Below are positions 8,387 through 17,500 of a stretch of 46,609 bases of DNA, piece after piece (position 1 is the stretch's first letter; each line of letters begins with the position of its first letter). Below the pieces are notes generated by a model. The model saw only the letters and a program-made list of their open reading frames with translations, was not told the origin of the DNA and made no database searches. This stretch comes from Rhizobium aethiopicum (GTDB taxonomy: Bacteria; Pseudomonadota; Alphaproteobacteria; Rhizobiales; Rhizobiaceae): contig NZ_FMAJ01000024.1 of the NCBI RefSeq assembly GCF_900094625.1, positions 1-46,609 on the forward strand, written 5' to 3'. A program made the position numbers and the translations under genes.

Positions 8387-10039
8387 TTACAGACCGAGCC
8401 CCGACGTGGCCGTCCGGTGCACGCCTTTCGGGACGAAGGCGAAGTGATCCGCAAGGCTGAGGAAATCGGCTGCGAGATGGATGACCGAAAGCCACATTTC
8501 CGTCCCCTGCAGGCTCGGCTCGCCACCGTCGGCGAAGGGGAAACCCTCACCGTCCTGCCATCTGTCCAGGGCCCTTGCTATGAGATTTCGGGCAATCGCC
8601 TCGCCGTCGCCCCGCCGGTAATCGGCCTGCCGGGCAATCAGCAGCAGCGGATGGATCGTATCGAGCAGGTTGCAGGCATTATATTTCGCGCCGACGAAGC
8701 CCTTGTGATTGCGATAGTTGAGATGAACCGTTTCGAGCGCGGCGTGCGGATGCGGAAGCGCAATGCCGAATTGGGCATAGGTGCCGCGCGTCAAGCGATA
8801 GAAGCCGTTCACCGGCTGGAGCCATCCCTCCACAGCCGTCGGCTCGCCCCATAGGCCGGACACGCTGTTGGCATTTCGGTTCAGCCACTCGAACAGCGCC
8901 TGCCGCGATTGGCGGATGCCGAAATATTGGGCGTTAAAATACATGGCGGTGCCGATGGCATCGACCACGCTGCCCGAGTGCCACGCCCGGCTTTGCCAGG
9001 GCAGCGCGCGCAGCCATTCATCCAGCTCTCCGGCGTCGAGCTCGACCGCTTGGACAGGGTGCAGCGGATGTGAGCCGAGCAGTTCAAGCGCGTAGCCGAC
9101 CGATAGAACGTTGTAGAGCGACTTCGGATCATCCCTCAATACGCTGCCGTGTGCACGCACATGCTCCTCCGGAAAAAGGCCGGTCTCCTGGTCCTGCAGA
9201 CCTTGCAGGCGCTCTACGGTCTCCGACGGATCGAGTTCGGGCGGCAGGTGACCGAAGCCGGCGGCGATCTCGATTGCATCGCATAGGTGCCGGATCGCCG
9301 GCCGCCTGACGCCGTCCGCTTCCAGTGATTCATAAATTCCCTGCGTTCTCCATCGTGCAAGAACATCCGGCCATTGCTCCTTCGCCTTCTGTCCGAGCCT
9401 GACCAATTGGTCTTCGGTATCTCCCGCGCTGGATTTCCTGGCCGCCGAGCCTCGGTTGCGCAGCACTCGGGCAGGCACGCCGCCGGCAATCGCCATCGCG
9501 GGAATGTCGCCGGTGACGACCGCCCCGGCAGCAATGACGGCGCCGTTCCCAATCGTGACGCCGTCGAGGATCACGCAATTAGCGCCGATCCAGACATCGT
9601 CGCCGATGACGATGCCGAGGCTGACGACCCCCTGGCGGTGTATGGGCAGAGCGGGGTCGTCGAAGCCATGATTGAAGCCGACGATCGACGCATGCGAAGC
9701 AATCCTGACCCCATTGCCGCACGTCACCTTGCCGGAAACACAGGCATAGGGATTGATGGAGCAATCGTCACCGAGCACGACATCGCCGCGCACGAGCGCG
9801 TGCCCCGCAATCCACGACCGCTCGCCCATCGTCAGGCTTTCGGTGAAGATCGCGGCATTCTCGGCGATGTAGGACGTCTCGGCCAGCGTGGCGGCACATG
9901 ACCGCCGAAGCTCCGCCTTGCGGGCGAGGTGAGCGGGATGATCGAGATCCGATGCGATGCGCTCCCAGGGAAGGTATCGCAGCCGGCGCGCTTCCTTCTC
10001 TCCGCTCGCCGATGCCTGCGGGCTGTTGGCGTGATCCAT
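8387..10039 (-). CDS. Two-domain protein: hexapeptide-repeat acyltransferase fused to an alpha-helical domain
   Basis: Residues about 45-200 form a left-handed beta-helix acyltransferase with repeated hexads (VVLGDDCSINPYA, IVIGDDVWIGANCVILDGVT, IGNGAVIAAGAVVT) and a likely catalytic His in FNHGFDDP. Acetyl- or acyl-CoA-dependent O- or N-acylation is the family role. Residues about 215-550 are a separate helical domain rich in Trp/His turns (LPWQSRAWHSGSVVDAIGT, LWGEPTAVEGWLQPVNGFYR) that recalls alpha-toroid folds; I do not recognise its function. The ATG at 10039 follows GAGGAGCAGG; a longer frame upstream lacks a ribosome site. It is convergent with lysR. The acceptor is unknown. Confidence 0.7.
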   Translation of the reverse strand: MDHANSPQASASGEKEARRLRYLPWERIASDLDHPAHLARKAELRRSCAATLAETSYIAENAAIFTESLTMGERSWIAGHALVRGDVVLGDDCSINPYACVSGKVTCGNGVRIASHASIVGFNHGFDDPALPIHRQGVVSLGIVIGDDVWIGANCVILDGVTIGNGAVIAAGAVVTGDIPAMAIAGGVPARVLRNRGSAARKSSAGDTEDQLVRLGQKAKEQWPDVLARWRTQGIYESLEADGVRRPAIRHLCDAIEIAAGFGHLPPELDPSETVERLQGLQDQETGLFPEEHVRAHGSVLRDDPKSLYNVLSVGYALELLGSHPLHPVQAVELDAGELDEWLRALPWQSRAWHSGSVVDAIGTAMYFNAQYFGIRQSRQALFEWLNRNANSVSGLWGEPTAVEGWLQPVNGFYRLTRGTYAQFGIALPHPHAALETVHLNYRNHKGFVGAKYNACNLLDTIHPLLLIARQADYRRGDGEAIARNLIARALDRWQDGEGFPFADGGEPSLQGTEMWLSVIHLAADFLSLADHFAFVPKGVHRTATSGLGL

Positions 10040-10169
10040 CCTGCTCCTCGTTCTCGGATTCGGCCGCCGATTATTCGTTCGTCTGCAGCGGTCGGTGGTT
10101 CGCGGCATCAGACAGCGGGAGCCGTTCGAAAGCAAGGCTGTCCGCACATGGCGCGCTGCGAAGCCGTCG

Positions 10170-10640
10170 TCAGATGCGCTCGATGCGTACCGGAAACTCG
10201 CCTCGCACCAGCAGCGGATCGAAACCGTTTTCAAAGCGGCCGAGCCGGATCAGTCCGTCCCAGTGGTAGTCCGCGTAAAACAGAGCGAGATTACCCCACG
10301 GCTTGAAATAGCAGAGATCGCCCGGCTGCTCGTTGCCGAAGGGACCGCTGCCTTCCTCCGTCAATTTGCGCGGCAGATGGACGATCTTCTCGTTCCTACC
10401 GTAGTCCTCGATCTTGAGGTCCAAGGGGAGCATGGACGCAAGATCGCGGGCGGAGGGATTGTCGTAAAGCGTCGCAGTCAGGGGCAGGCGGTTGAAGGTC
10501 ATCCTGATCCTGACATTGGTGGGTTCTTGGCTAGCTGGGTCGCGGCCCTCCTGCGCACTTGCCAGGAGTGGCATTGCGCCAGCCGCCAAGGCTCCGCCCA
10601 ACACCGTGCGGCGGCTCATGAGATGGGGTCTCGTAACCAT
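10170..10640 (-). CDS. Exported cyclophilin-like-fold protein with Tat signal
   Basis: A 156-residue protein. The N-terminus has a twin-arginine motif (MSRRTVLGGALAAG) and a cleavage region ending in LLASAQ, so it is probably exported folded to the periplasm. The rest (MTFNRLPLTATLYDNPSARD, GDLCYFKPWGNLALFYAD) fits the small bacterial cyclophilin-like family, which is not a proven prolyl isomerase. Translation may start at the first Met (10640) or at the second Met (10619) just before the RR motif. It lies 12 bp after the SDR gene, so it is in the MFS-SDR operon. Confidence 0.75.
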   Translation of the reverse strand: MVTRPHLMSRRTVLGGALAAGAMPLLASAQEGRDPASQEPTNVRIRMTFNRLPLTATLYDNPSARDLASMLPLDLKIEDYGRNEKIVHLPRKLTEEGSGPFGNEQPGDLCYFKPWGNLALFYADYHWDGLIRLGRFENGFDPLLVRGEFPVRIERI

Positions 10641-10652
10641 GGCGCGCCCTCG

Positions 10653-11399
10653 TCAGACTGGTTGAGCCGTCGGCCGGAACAGGATTTCATTGATATCAAC
10701 ATCATCCGGCTCGCCCACCGCGAAGGCGACCGTTCTGGCGAAAGTGTCCGCGCCGATAGCGATCCTGCTGACGAATTCCTGTGTGCCGGCTTGAATGTCC
10801 TTCTCACTGATATGCTCGAGCAGTTCGGTTTTGACTGCGCCGGGCGAGATGATCGTGGTGCGGATGTTGTATGGCTTCACTTCCTTCCGCAGCCCCTCCG
10901 AAAGAGCGCGTACGGCGAACTTGGTGGCGCAATAGACGGCCGCACCCGGATCGACCACATGGCCGTAGACGGAGGATACGTTGATGATGTGCCCCGACTT
11001 CTGTGCCTTCATGTGGGGAAGCGCTGCTGCGATGCCGTAGAGCACGCCCTTGATGTTGACGTCGATCATGCGATCCCACTCGTCGACCTTCAGCCGTTCG
11101 AGCGGCGCAAGCGGCATCAGGCCGGCATTGTTCAGCATCACGTCTATACGACCGAACGCGGCGACGGCGGTGTCGACGAGGTTCTTGACCTGATGTCGAT
11201 CCGTGACGTCAGTCTGGACTGCCTTGGCCTTATGGCCCTTGGCGGACAATTCCCTAGCCAGCGCAGCAATGCGGTCGGCTCTGCGCGCACCAAGGATCAC
11301 CGACGCGCCGTGCTCCGCAAGGTGGCGCGCCGTGGCTTCGCCAAGCCCGCTGCTTGCTCCGGTGATGACGACGACTTTGTCTTCGACTCTTTGAGACAT
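10653..11399 (-). CDS. Short-chain dehydrogenase/reductase
   Basis: A 248-residue classical SDR. The NAD(P)-binding motif TGASSGLG is at 13-20 and NNAG near 90-93. The catalytic set is Ser 142/143, Tyr 156 and Lys 160 (YCATK). ARR after the second strand suggests NADP(H). It follows the MFS gene by 30 bp and precedes the cyclophilin-like gene by 12 bp. This trio (efflux pump, SDR, Tat-exported cyclophilin-like protein) with a divergent LysR regulator is a common stress or xenobiotic-type operon layout. The substrate is unknown. Confidence 0.88.
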   Translation of the reverse strand: MSQRVEDKVVVITGASSGLGEATARHLAEHGASVILGARRADRIAALARELSAKGHKAKAVQTDVTDRHQVKNLVDTAVAAFGRIDVMLNNAGLMPLAPLERLKVDEWDRMIDVNIKGVLYGIAAALPHMKAQKSGHIINVSSVYGHVVDPGAAVYCATKFAVRALSEGLRKEVKPYNIRTTIISPGAVKTELLEHISEKDIQAGTQEFVSRIAIGADTFARTVAFAVGEPDDVDINEILFRPTAQPV

Positions 11400-11429
11400 G
11401 ATGATCTCCTGTTTTCAAGGTTCGGAAGC

Positions 11430-12617
11430 TTAGGCACGGCGGCCGGCGATGGCGGCGAGCACAGCCGAACCGGTAAGGAGGACGGCGGCCAGCAGGAAGG
11501 TGCTCCACCACCCCGCGGAGTCGAACAGGATGCCGCCGGCGAAAGCGCCGCCGGCGATGGCGAGCTGGATCAGCGCCACTTGCAATCCGCCTGCCTCTTC
11601 CAATTCACCGGGAACGACGGCAGCCATCCAGGTATTCCAGGCGACCGGTAGCGGCGTCGAAAAGAATCCCCACATCACGAGCAGAGACGCGGTGAGCGCA
11701 GCGAACGGCCCGAGCGCGATCAGCAGCAGGGCAAGGACCGCAAGGGCCGCCGGCAGGCCGACGAGCGCGAGGAGAAGATGCCGCCGGGCCACGAAGCCGA
11801 TGACGGAGGTTCCTGCCAATCCGCCGGCGCCGAGGCCGAGAAGCACCATGGACAGGACATTCAGTTCCAGCCCCGTCACGCCCTCCAGGAACGGGCGAAG
11901 ATAGATGGATAAGGCGTTCTGGCCGATGAAGGCGAGACCGGTGGCCGCCATTCCGATCGCGAATGTGCGGTTGCGCAGCAGCCCGAATATCACTGCCACC
12001 GAGACGGATGATGTCGCGGGCATCCTCGGTAGCACCGCCAATTGCCAGACGAGAGCGGCAATTCCGATCGGCGCGGTGACGAAGAAGGTGTCGCGCCATC
12101 CGATCAACCCGCCGAGAAAACTGCCGAGCGGCGCAGCAAGCACGAGCGCGAATGCGGTGCCGCCTTGAAGAAGGGCAATGGCCTTGGGCAGGTCACGGTC
12201 GGCAGCCAGGCGCGCCAGAATAGCCGTCGATAGCGACCAGAAGCCGCCGATCGAAACGCCGACCAGCGATCGCCCAACGAGAAAGACGAGAAAGTTGGGC
12301 GCCAGCGCAACCGCCAGGCTCGATGCGACAAGAACCGCCGTATAGAGCAGCACGACGGATCTGCGGTCGATCTTCGCCAGCAATGCGTTGCCGAAAAGGC
12401 TGGTGACGACCGCAAACACGCCCGACACGGTGATCGCCAATCCGGCTTGCCCCTCCGACACCGAGAGATCCCTTGCGATTGGCGTCAGGAGGCTCACGGG
12501 GAGAAACTCCAGCCCGACCAGAAGGAATGTCAGCAGCGAGAGGCAGGTCACCGCGCTCCACCGGGTCGCAGCATCTTCCCTCAGCGAGGTCTCGTTCAAT
12601 GTCAGCTCGATGCTCAT
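11430..12617 (-). CDS. MFS transporter, DHA1 drug-efflux type
   Basis: A 395-residue inner-membrane protein with about 12 hydrophobic segments. It has features of the AraJ/YdhP-like branch of drug:H+ antiporters: an early LLVGLEFLPVSLLTPIA segment, KIDRRSVVLL in the 2-3 loop, and a long GLLQGG-type central region. The ATG at 12617 follows AGGAGACCACGG; a longer frame to 12668 has no ribosome site. It is the first gene of an operon with the SDR and cyclophilin-like genes and is divergent from a LysR gene, the usual regulator arrangement for such pumps. The cargo is unknown. Confidence 0.82.
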   Translation of the reverse strand: MSIELTLNETSLREDAATRWSAVTCLSLLTFLLVGLEFLPVSLLTPIARDLSVSEGQAGLAITVSGVFAVVTSLFGNALLAKIDRRSVVLLYTAVLVASSLAVALAPNFLVFLVGRSLVGVSIGGFWSLSTAILARLAADRDLPKAIALLQGGTAFALVLAAPLGSFLGGLIGWRDTFFVTAPIGIAALVWQLAVLPRMPATSSVSVAVIFGLLRNRTFAIGMAATGLAFIGQNALSIYLRPFLEGVTGLELNVLSMVLLGLGAGGLAGTSVIGFVARRHLLLALVGLPAALAVLALLLIALGPFAALTASLLVMWGFFSTPLPVAWNTWMAAVVPGELEEAGGLQVALIQLAIAGGAFAGGILFDSAGWWSTFLLAAVLLTGSAVLAAIAGRRA

Positions 12618-12711
12618 CCGTGGTCTCCTGTCTATTGCGAGAGAGATAGCCGGGCTGGTTTTGCGCAACTAGAAGCTATAATCTGAACGTCGTGATGAGG
12701 GAGATTCAACA

Positions 12712-13608
12712 ATGCGGCGCGACGAATTCACTGAAATGCGTGCGTTTCTCGAGGTGGCGCAGGAGCGGAGTTTCACGCGCGCCGCAGCGAAGCTCGGAGT
12801 GACGCGCTCGGCGCTCAGCCATACGATCAGCGCGCTCGAAGCGCGGCTCGGTGTGCGGCTTCTTTCCCGCACGACACGCGATGTGGCGCCGACGGCGGCC
12901 GGTGCGCGGCTTCTGGAAAGCATTCAGCCTCATTTCGAAAGCATCGCCGCGGAGATCAGCGCGATCAGCGCGCTGCGAGACAAGCCTTCCGGCCATGTCC
13001 GCATCGTCTGTCCGGACGATGCCGTCGACCTCGTATTCCATCCACGGCTGCCGGCATTTCTGCGTGACTATCCCGATATCACCGTGGAACTCATCGTCGA
13101 CAATGGTTTCACCAATATCGTCGAACGCCAGTTCGATGCCGGCGTGCGGCTCGGCGAAGCGATTGCACGCGACATGGTGGCCGCTCGTGTCGGTCCCGAC
13201 GTCTCCTATGCCGTCGTCGGATCACCGGACTATTTTGCGAGCCGCGCCGCGCCCGCGGCCCCGCACGAGCTGACGGACCACAACTGCGTCAACCTGCGGC
13301 TTCCCACATCAGGCGCTCTCTACGCCTGGGAGTTCGAAAAAGACGGCCGCGAGTTCAGCGTCCGTGTCGAGGGCCAACTCGTGATGAGCAACATAGGGCC
13401 GGCGATCAATGCCGCTCTCGATGGCGTGGGGCTGTCCTACGTGCCGAGGGACCTCGTCCGGCAATATCTGGACAGCGGCGATTTGCACGAAGTGCTCGCG
13501 GACTGGACGCCGACGTTCCAAGGATATCATCTCTATTACCCCAGCCGCCGCCATCCATCCCCTGCTTTCGCCGCCTTCGTCGAGGCTTTCCGATACCGGC
13601 AGAGGTAG
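12712..13608 (+). CDS. LysR-family transcriptional regulator (divergent from MFS operon)
   Basis: A 298-residue LysR protein of the CrgA/DsdC-like oxidoreductase-linked group. The helix-turn-helix is SFTRAAAKLGVTRSALSHTI. The effector domain has GHVRIVCPDDA, FDAGVRLGE and YPSRRHPSPAFAAFV near the end. The ATG follows GAGGGAG. The 94-bp gap to the MFS gene holds an 8-bp palindrome TTGCGCAA (12660-12667) and a TATAAT (12677-12682) that could be its -10. Control of the MFS-SDR operon is inferred from the divergent layout. Confidence 0.87.
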   Translation: MRRDEFTEMRAFLEVAQERSFTRAAAKLGVTRSALSHTISALEARLGVRLLSRTTRDVAPTAAGARLLESIQPHFESIAAEISAISALRDKPSGHVRIVCPDDAVDLVFHPRLPAFLRDYPDITVELIVDNGFTNIVERQFDAGVRLGEAIARDMVAARVGPDVSYAVVGSPDYFASRAAPAAPHELTDHNCVNLRLPTSGALYAWEFEKDGREFSVRVEGQLVMSNIGPAINAALDGVGLSYVPRDLVRQYLDSGDLHEVLADWTPTFQGYHLYYPSRRHPSPAFAAFVEAFRYRQR

Positions 13609-13642
13609 TCGGAACAGGTCGAGCGGCTTCGCTGGGCAGTGT

Positions 13643-14137
13643 TCACGAAAGACTGGAACCGAACTTGTCCCAGCCTTCCTTGATCGTCTCCATCGCGACG
13701 TTGGTCGAGGTATTGGCAACGTGCGGCAGCGTCGAGATACGTTCGCCGAGGACGCGGCGGTAGCGGCCGATATCGCGGGTGCGGATTTTTAAGAGATAGT
13801 CGAACCGGCCGGCGATCATGTGGCACTCTTCGACTTCCCTGATCTTCTTGATGGCGTCGTTGAAGCTTTTGAGCGCCGCCTCGCGGGTGTCGGAGAGCTT
13901 CACCTCGACGAAAGCGATGTGGTCGAGCTGCATTTTCGCCGGGTTGAGGACCGCCTTGAAGCCTTCGATATAGCCGTCGTTGATCAGCCGCTTGAAGCGG
14001 AGCTGGCACGGCGTCTTCGACAATCCGACACGCGCCGCCAGATCCGTGATCGACAGCCTGCCGTCCTCGGCTAGCGCCGCGAGGATCTTTCTGTCGAACT
14101 GGTCCAATTCACTAAAAACGTCGGTTTCCGTGGCCAT
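13643..14137 (-). CDS. putR: Lrp/AsnC-family regulator of proline utilisation (PutR-like)
   Basis: A 164-residue Lrp-type protein. The N-terminal helix-turn-helix is LDQFDRKILAALAEDGRLSI then LAARVGLSKTPCQLRFKRL. The C-terminal RAM ligand-binding domain follows (VEVKLSD, EECHMIAGRFDYLLKI). The ATG at 14137 fits the family length; the frame upstream to 14194 is non-coding. PutR of Agrobacterium and rhizobia is an Lrp-type proline-responsive activator divergent from putA, exactly this layout. PutA here lacks its own ribbon-helix-helix repressor domain, which agrees with control by PutR. Confidence 0.85.
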   Translation of the reverse strand: MATETDVFSELDQFDRKILAALAEDGRLSITDLAARVGLSKTPCQLRFKRLINDGYIEGFKAVLNPAKMQLDHIAFVEVKLSDTREAALKSFNDAIKKIREVEECHMIAGRFDYLLKIRTRDIGRYRRVLGERISTLPHVANTSTNVAMETIKEGWDKFGSSLS

Positions 14138-14161
14138 TTTAACTCTCGATGATCGCCTTAT

Positions 14162-14176
14162 AAGTTCATACAACTT
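14162..14176. promoter_or_regulatory. Candidate PutR operator AAGTT-N5-AACTT
   Basis: A 15-bp dyad AAGTTCATACAACTT lies 24 bp upstream of the putR start in the putR-putA divergent region. It has the length and AT-rich centre of Lrp-family half-site pairs. Assignment is by position and shape only. Confidence 0.35.
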
Positions 14177-14309
14177 GAAAACCGCAAAAAGCAAGTGAGA
14201 TCGCGATTTGCGGCTGTGCTAGATTATGCGTCGGCAATGGGAGGAAGGCGTGAGCGCCTGGCGCATTACCGGGAGCGGCAGCGGCGCCGAACCAAAGCGG
14301 AGATCATGG

Positions 14310-14516
14310 ATGCACGAGAGAAACGCGGATGACGACCAAAAGCCAGACTTGCTCGTTCACTACAGACCGGTGGCGATAAGAGCGGTTGCGGCGGCATTCA
14401 CCCTCAAACGCGACAAGCCGGATACGCGCCCGCTTCGCGAGACGGAATATTCCGGCCCCGCTTTTATGGATGATGGGCTCTGGGATGACGAGCCCGGTGT
14501 TCCATTTATCCGTTAG
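14310..14516 (+). CDS. Small hypothetical protein between putR and putA
   Basis: A 68-codon frame from ATG 14310, with GCGGAGATC before it as a moderate ribosome site; an in-frame upstream ATG at 14226 gives 96 residues. The sequence is basic in the middle (VHYRPVAIRAVAAAF, LKRDKPDTRP) and acidic at the end (FMDDGLWDDEPGVPF). No domain or signal peptide is seen. It ends 28 bp before putA and could be co-transcribed with it. Coding status is uncertain; the bias and a well-formed C-terminus favour a real gene. Confidence 0.45.
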   Translation: MHERNADDDQKPDLLVHYRPVAIRAVAAAFTLKRDKPDTRPLRETEYSGPAFMDDGLWDDEPGVPFIR

Positions 14517-14544
14517 ACGAAACATTCTTTGATCAGGGACTCCC

Positions 14545-17500
14545 ATGTTGAACGCAGCGATCGACCCCGCATCCTCCAATGATCCCGCCGGCAGTGCGCC
14601 GTTCGCCGCTTTTGCGCCGCCGATCCGGCCGCAATCCGAGCTTCGCCAGGCGATCACGGCCGCTTATCGCCGTCCGGAAACCGAATGCCTGCCGCCGCTC
14701 GTTGCGGCAGCGCGCGTTTCCGAGGCGAAGCGTTATGACATTCGCAGCACGGCCCGCACCCTGATCGAGGCGCTGCGTGCCAAGCACAAGGGCACCGGCG
14801 TCGAAGGGCTGGTGCAGGAATATTCGCTTTCCAGCCAGGAAGGCGTGGCGCTCATGTGCCTTGCCGAAGCACTGCTGCGCATTCCCGACACCGACACCCG
14901 CGACGCGCTGATCCGCGACAAGATCGCCGAGGGCAACTGGACCTCGCATATTGGCGGTGGCAAATCCATGTTCGTCAACGCCGCCACCTGGGGGCTCGTC
15001 GTCACCGGCAAGCTTACCTCGACGGTTAACGACCGCAGCCTGTCGGCGGCGCTGACGCGGCTGATTGCGCGCGCCGGCGAGCCGGTCATCCGCCGCGGCG
15101 TCGATATGGCGATGCGTATGATGGGCGAGCAGTTCGTCACCGGCGAAACCATCGAGGAGGCGCTGAAGCGCGCCCGGCCGCTGGAAGCCCGCGGCTTCCG
15201 CTATTCCTACGACATGCTGGGCGAGGCGGCGACGACTGCCGCCGACGCCGAGCGCTATTTCAAGGATTACGAAAAGGCGATCCACGCCATCGGCAAGGCG
15301 GCGGATGGCCGCGGCATCTATGACGGCCCCGGCATATCGATCAAGCTTTCGGCCCTGCATTCCCGCTATAGCAGAGCTCAGGCCGGCCGAGTGATGGGCG
15401 AGCTGCTGCCGAAGGTCAAGGCGCTCGCCGCTCTCGCCAAGTCCTATGATATCGGCCTCAATATCGACGCCGAGGAGGCCGACCGGCTGGAGCTGTCGCT
15501 TGATCTTCTCGAAGAGTTGTGCTTTGCCCCTGAGCTTGCAGGATGGAACGGGCTCGGCTTCGTCGTGCAGGCCTATGGCAAGCGCTGCCCCTTCGTGCTC
15601 GATTACATCATCGATCTGGCGCGTCGATCCGGGCGCCGGATGATGGTCCGTCTCGTCAAGGGCGCCTATTGGGATGCGGAGATCAAGCGCGCCCAGTTGG
15701 ATGGTCTCGACGATTATCCGGTCTATACCCGGAAGATCTACACCGACGTCGCCTACATCGCCTGCGCGCGCAAGCTGCTGGCCGCCGCCGATGCCGTCTT
15801 CCCGCAATTCGCGACCCACAATGCGCAGACGCTCGCCACGATCTATCATCTGGCGGGGCCGGACTTCGCAGTCGGCAAATACGAGTTCCAGTGCCTGCAC
15901 GGCATGGGCGAGCCACTCTATGACGAAGTCGTCGGGAAAGAGAAGCTCGACCGGCCCTGCCGCATCTATGCGCCAGTCGGAACACATGAGACGCTGCTCG
16001 CCTATCTGGTAAGGCGCCTGCTTGAAAACGGCGCCAACTCCTCCTTCGTGCACCGAATCTCCGATCCTCACGTCTCGGTCGAGGCGCTGATTGCCGATCC
16101 GGCCGAGACCGTTGCGGCCATGCCCGTTGTCGGCGCCCCGCATGTGCAGATCGCAGCACCCAAGGCACTTTATGGCAACGCCCGTCCCAATTCGAGCGGC
16201 CTGGATCTGTCGAGCGAAGCCACCCTTTCGGACCTGGCGCAGACGCTCGCCTCCACGGCTGCGACGCCATGGCATGCGCTTCCGATCCTCGCCGACGGCT
16301 CCACGGACGGCGTGACGCGCGATGTCCTCAATCCTGCCGATCACCGCGACGTGGTCGGCACGGTGACCGAAGTGAAGGTCGAGGACGCAGCCCGCGTCGT
16401 TGCGATGGCCGCGGACTATGCGCCGCAATGGGCGGCCGTCCCGCCGGTCGAGCGCGCCGCCTGCCTCGAACGGGCGGCCGACATCATGCAGGCCCGCATC
16501 AAGGTGCTGATGGGCATCATCATGCGCGAGGCCGGCAAATCCGCCGCCAATGCAATTGGCGAAGTGCGCGAGGCTGTCGACTTCCTGCGCTACTACGCCG
16601 ATCAGGCCCGCAAGACCCTCGGGCCGTCGCATCTGCCCCTCGGGCCGATCGTCTGCATCAGCCCCTGGAATTTCCCGCTGGCGATCTTCACCGGGCAGGT
16701 TGCCGCCGCCCTCGTCGCCGGCAATCCCGTGCTGGCGAAGCCTGCCGGCGTGACGCCGATCATTGCATCGGAGAGCGTGAAGATCCTTCATGAAGCAGGC
16801 GTGCCGGTCGGCGCGCTGCAATTCGTGCCCGGCAGCGGCCGCCTGGGCGCTGGCATGGTTGGGGCGCAGCAAACGGCGGGCGTCATGTTTACCGGCTCGA
16901 CCGAGGTTGCGCGCATGATCCAGGCGCAGCTTGCCGAACGCCTGTCGGCGACCGGCAAGCCGATCCCGCTGATTGCCGAAACCGGCGGTCAGAACGGCAT
17001 GATCGTCGATTCCTCCGCACTCGCCGAACAGGTGGTGGCCGACGTCGTGACATCGGCTTTCGACAGCGCCGGCCAGCGCTGCTCGGCGCTGCGCGTTCTC
17101 TGCCTGCAGGATGACGTGGCCGACAGGACGCTCGCCATGCTGAAGGGCGCCTTCCGTGAATTGACGATCGGCCGCACGGATCGGCTGAGTGTCGATGTCG
17201 GGCCTGTCATCAACGACGGCGCCAAGACGGAGATCGACCAGCATATCGAAGCGATGCGCGGTGCCGGCCGCAAGGTGGAGCAGCTGCCGCTGCCGCAAAG
17301 CGCTGCAAAAGGCACCTTCGTTCCGCCGACGATCATCGAGATCAAGTCGCTCTCGGACCTGACGAAGGAGGTCTTCGGGCCGGTCCTGCATGTCGTCCGC
17401 TTCAAGAGGAACGGCCTCGACCGCCTGATCGACGACATCAATGCGTCGGGCTACGGCCTCACATTCGGGCTTCACACACGGCTCGATGAAACGATCGCGC

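Noticed and set aside
10095..11651. A 518-codon plus-strand open frame across the cyclophilin-like, SDR and MFS genes
   Set aside because: It runs opposite three well-supported genes, has no ribosome site or recognisable domain, and crosses their boundaries.
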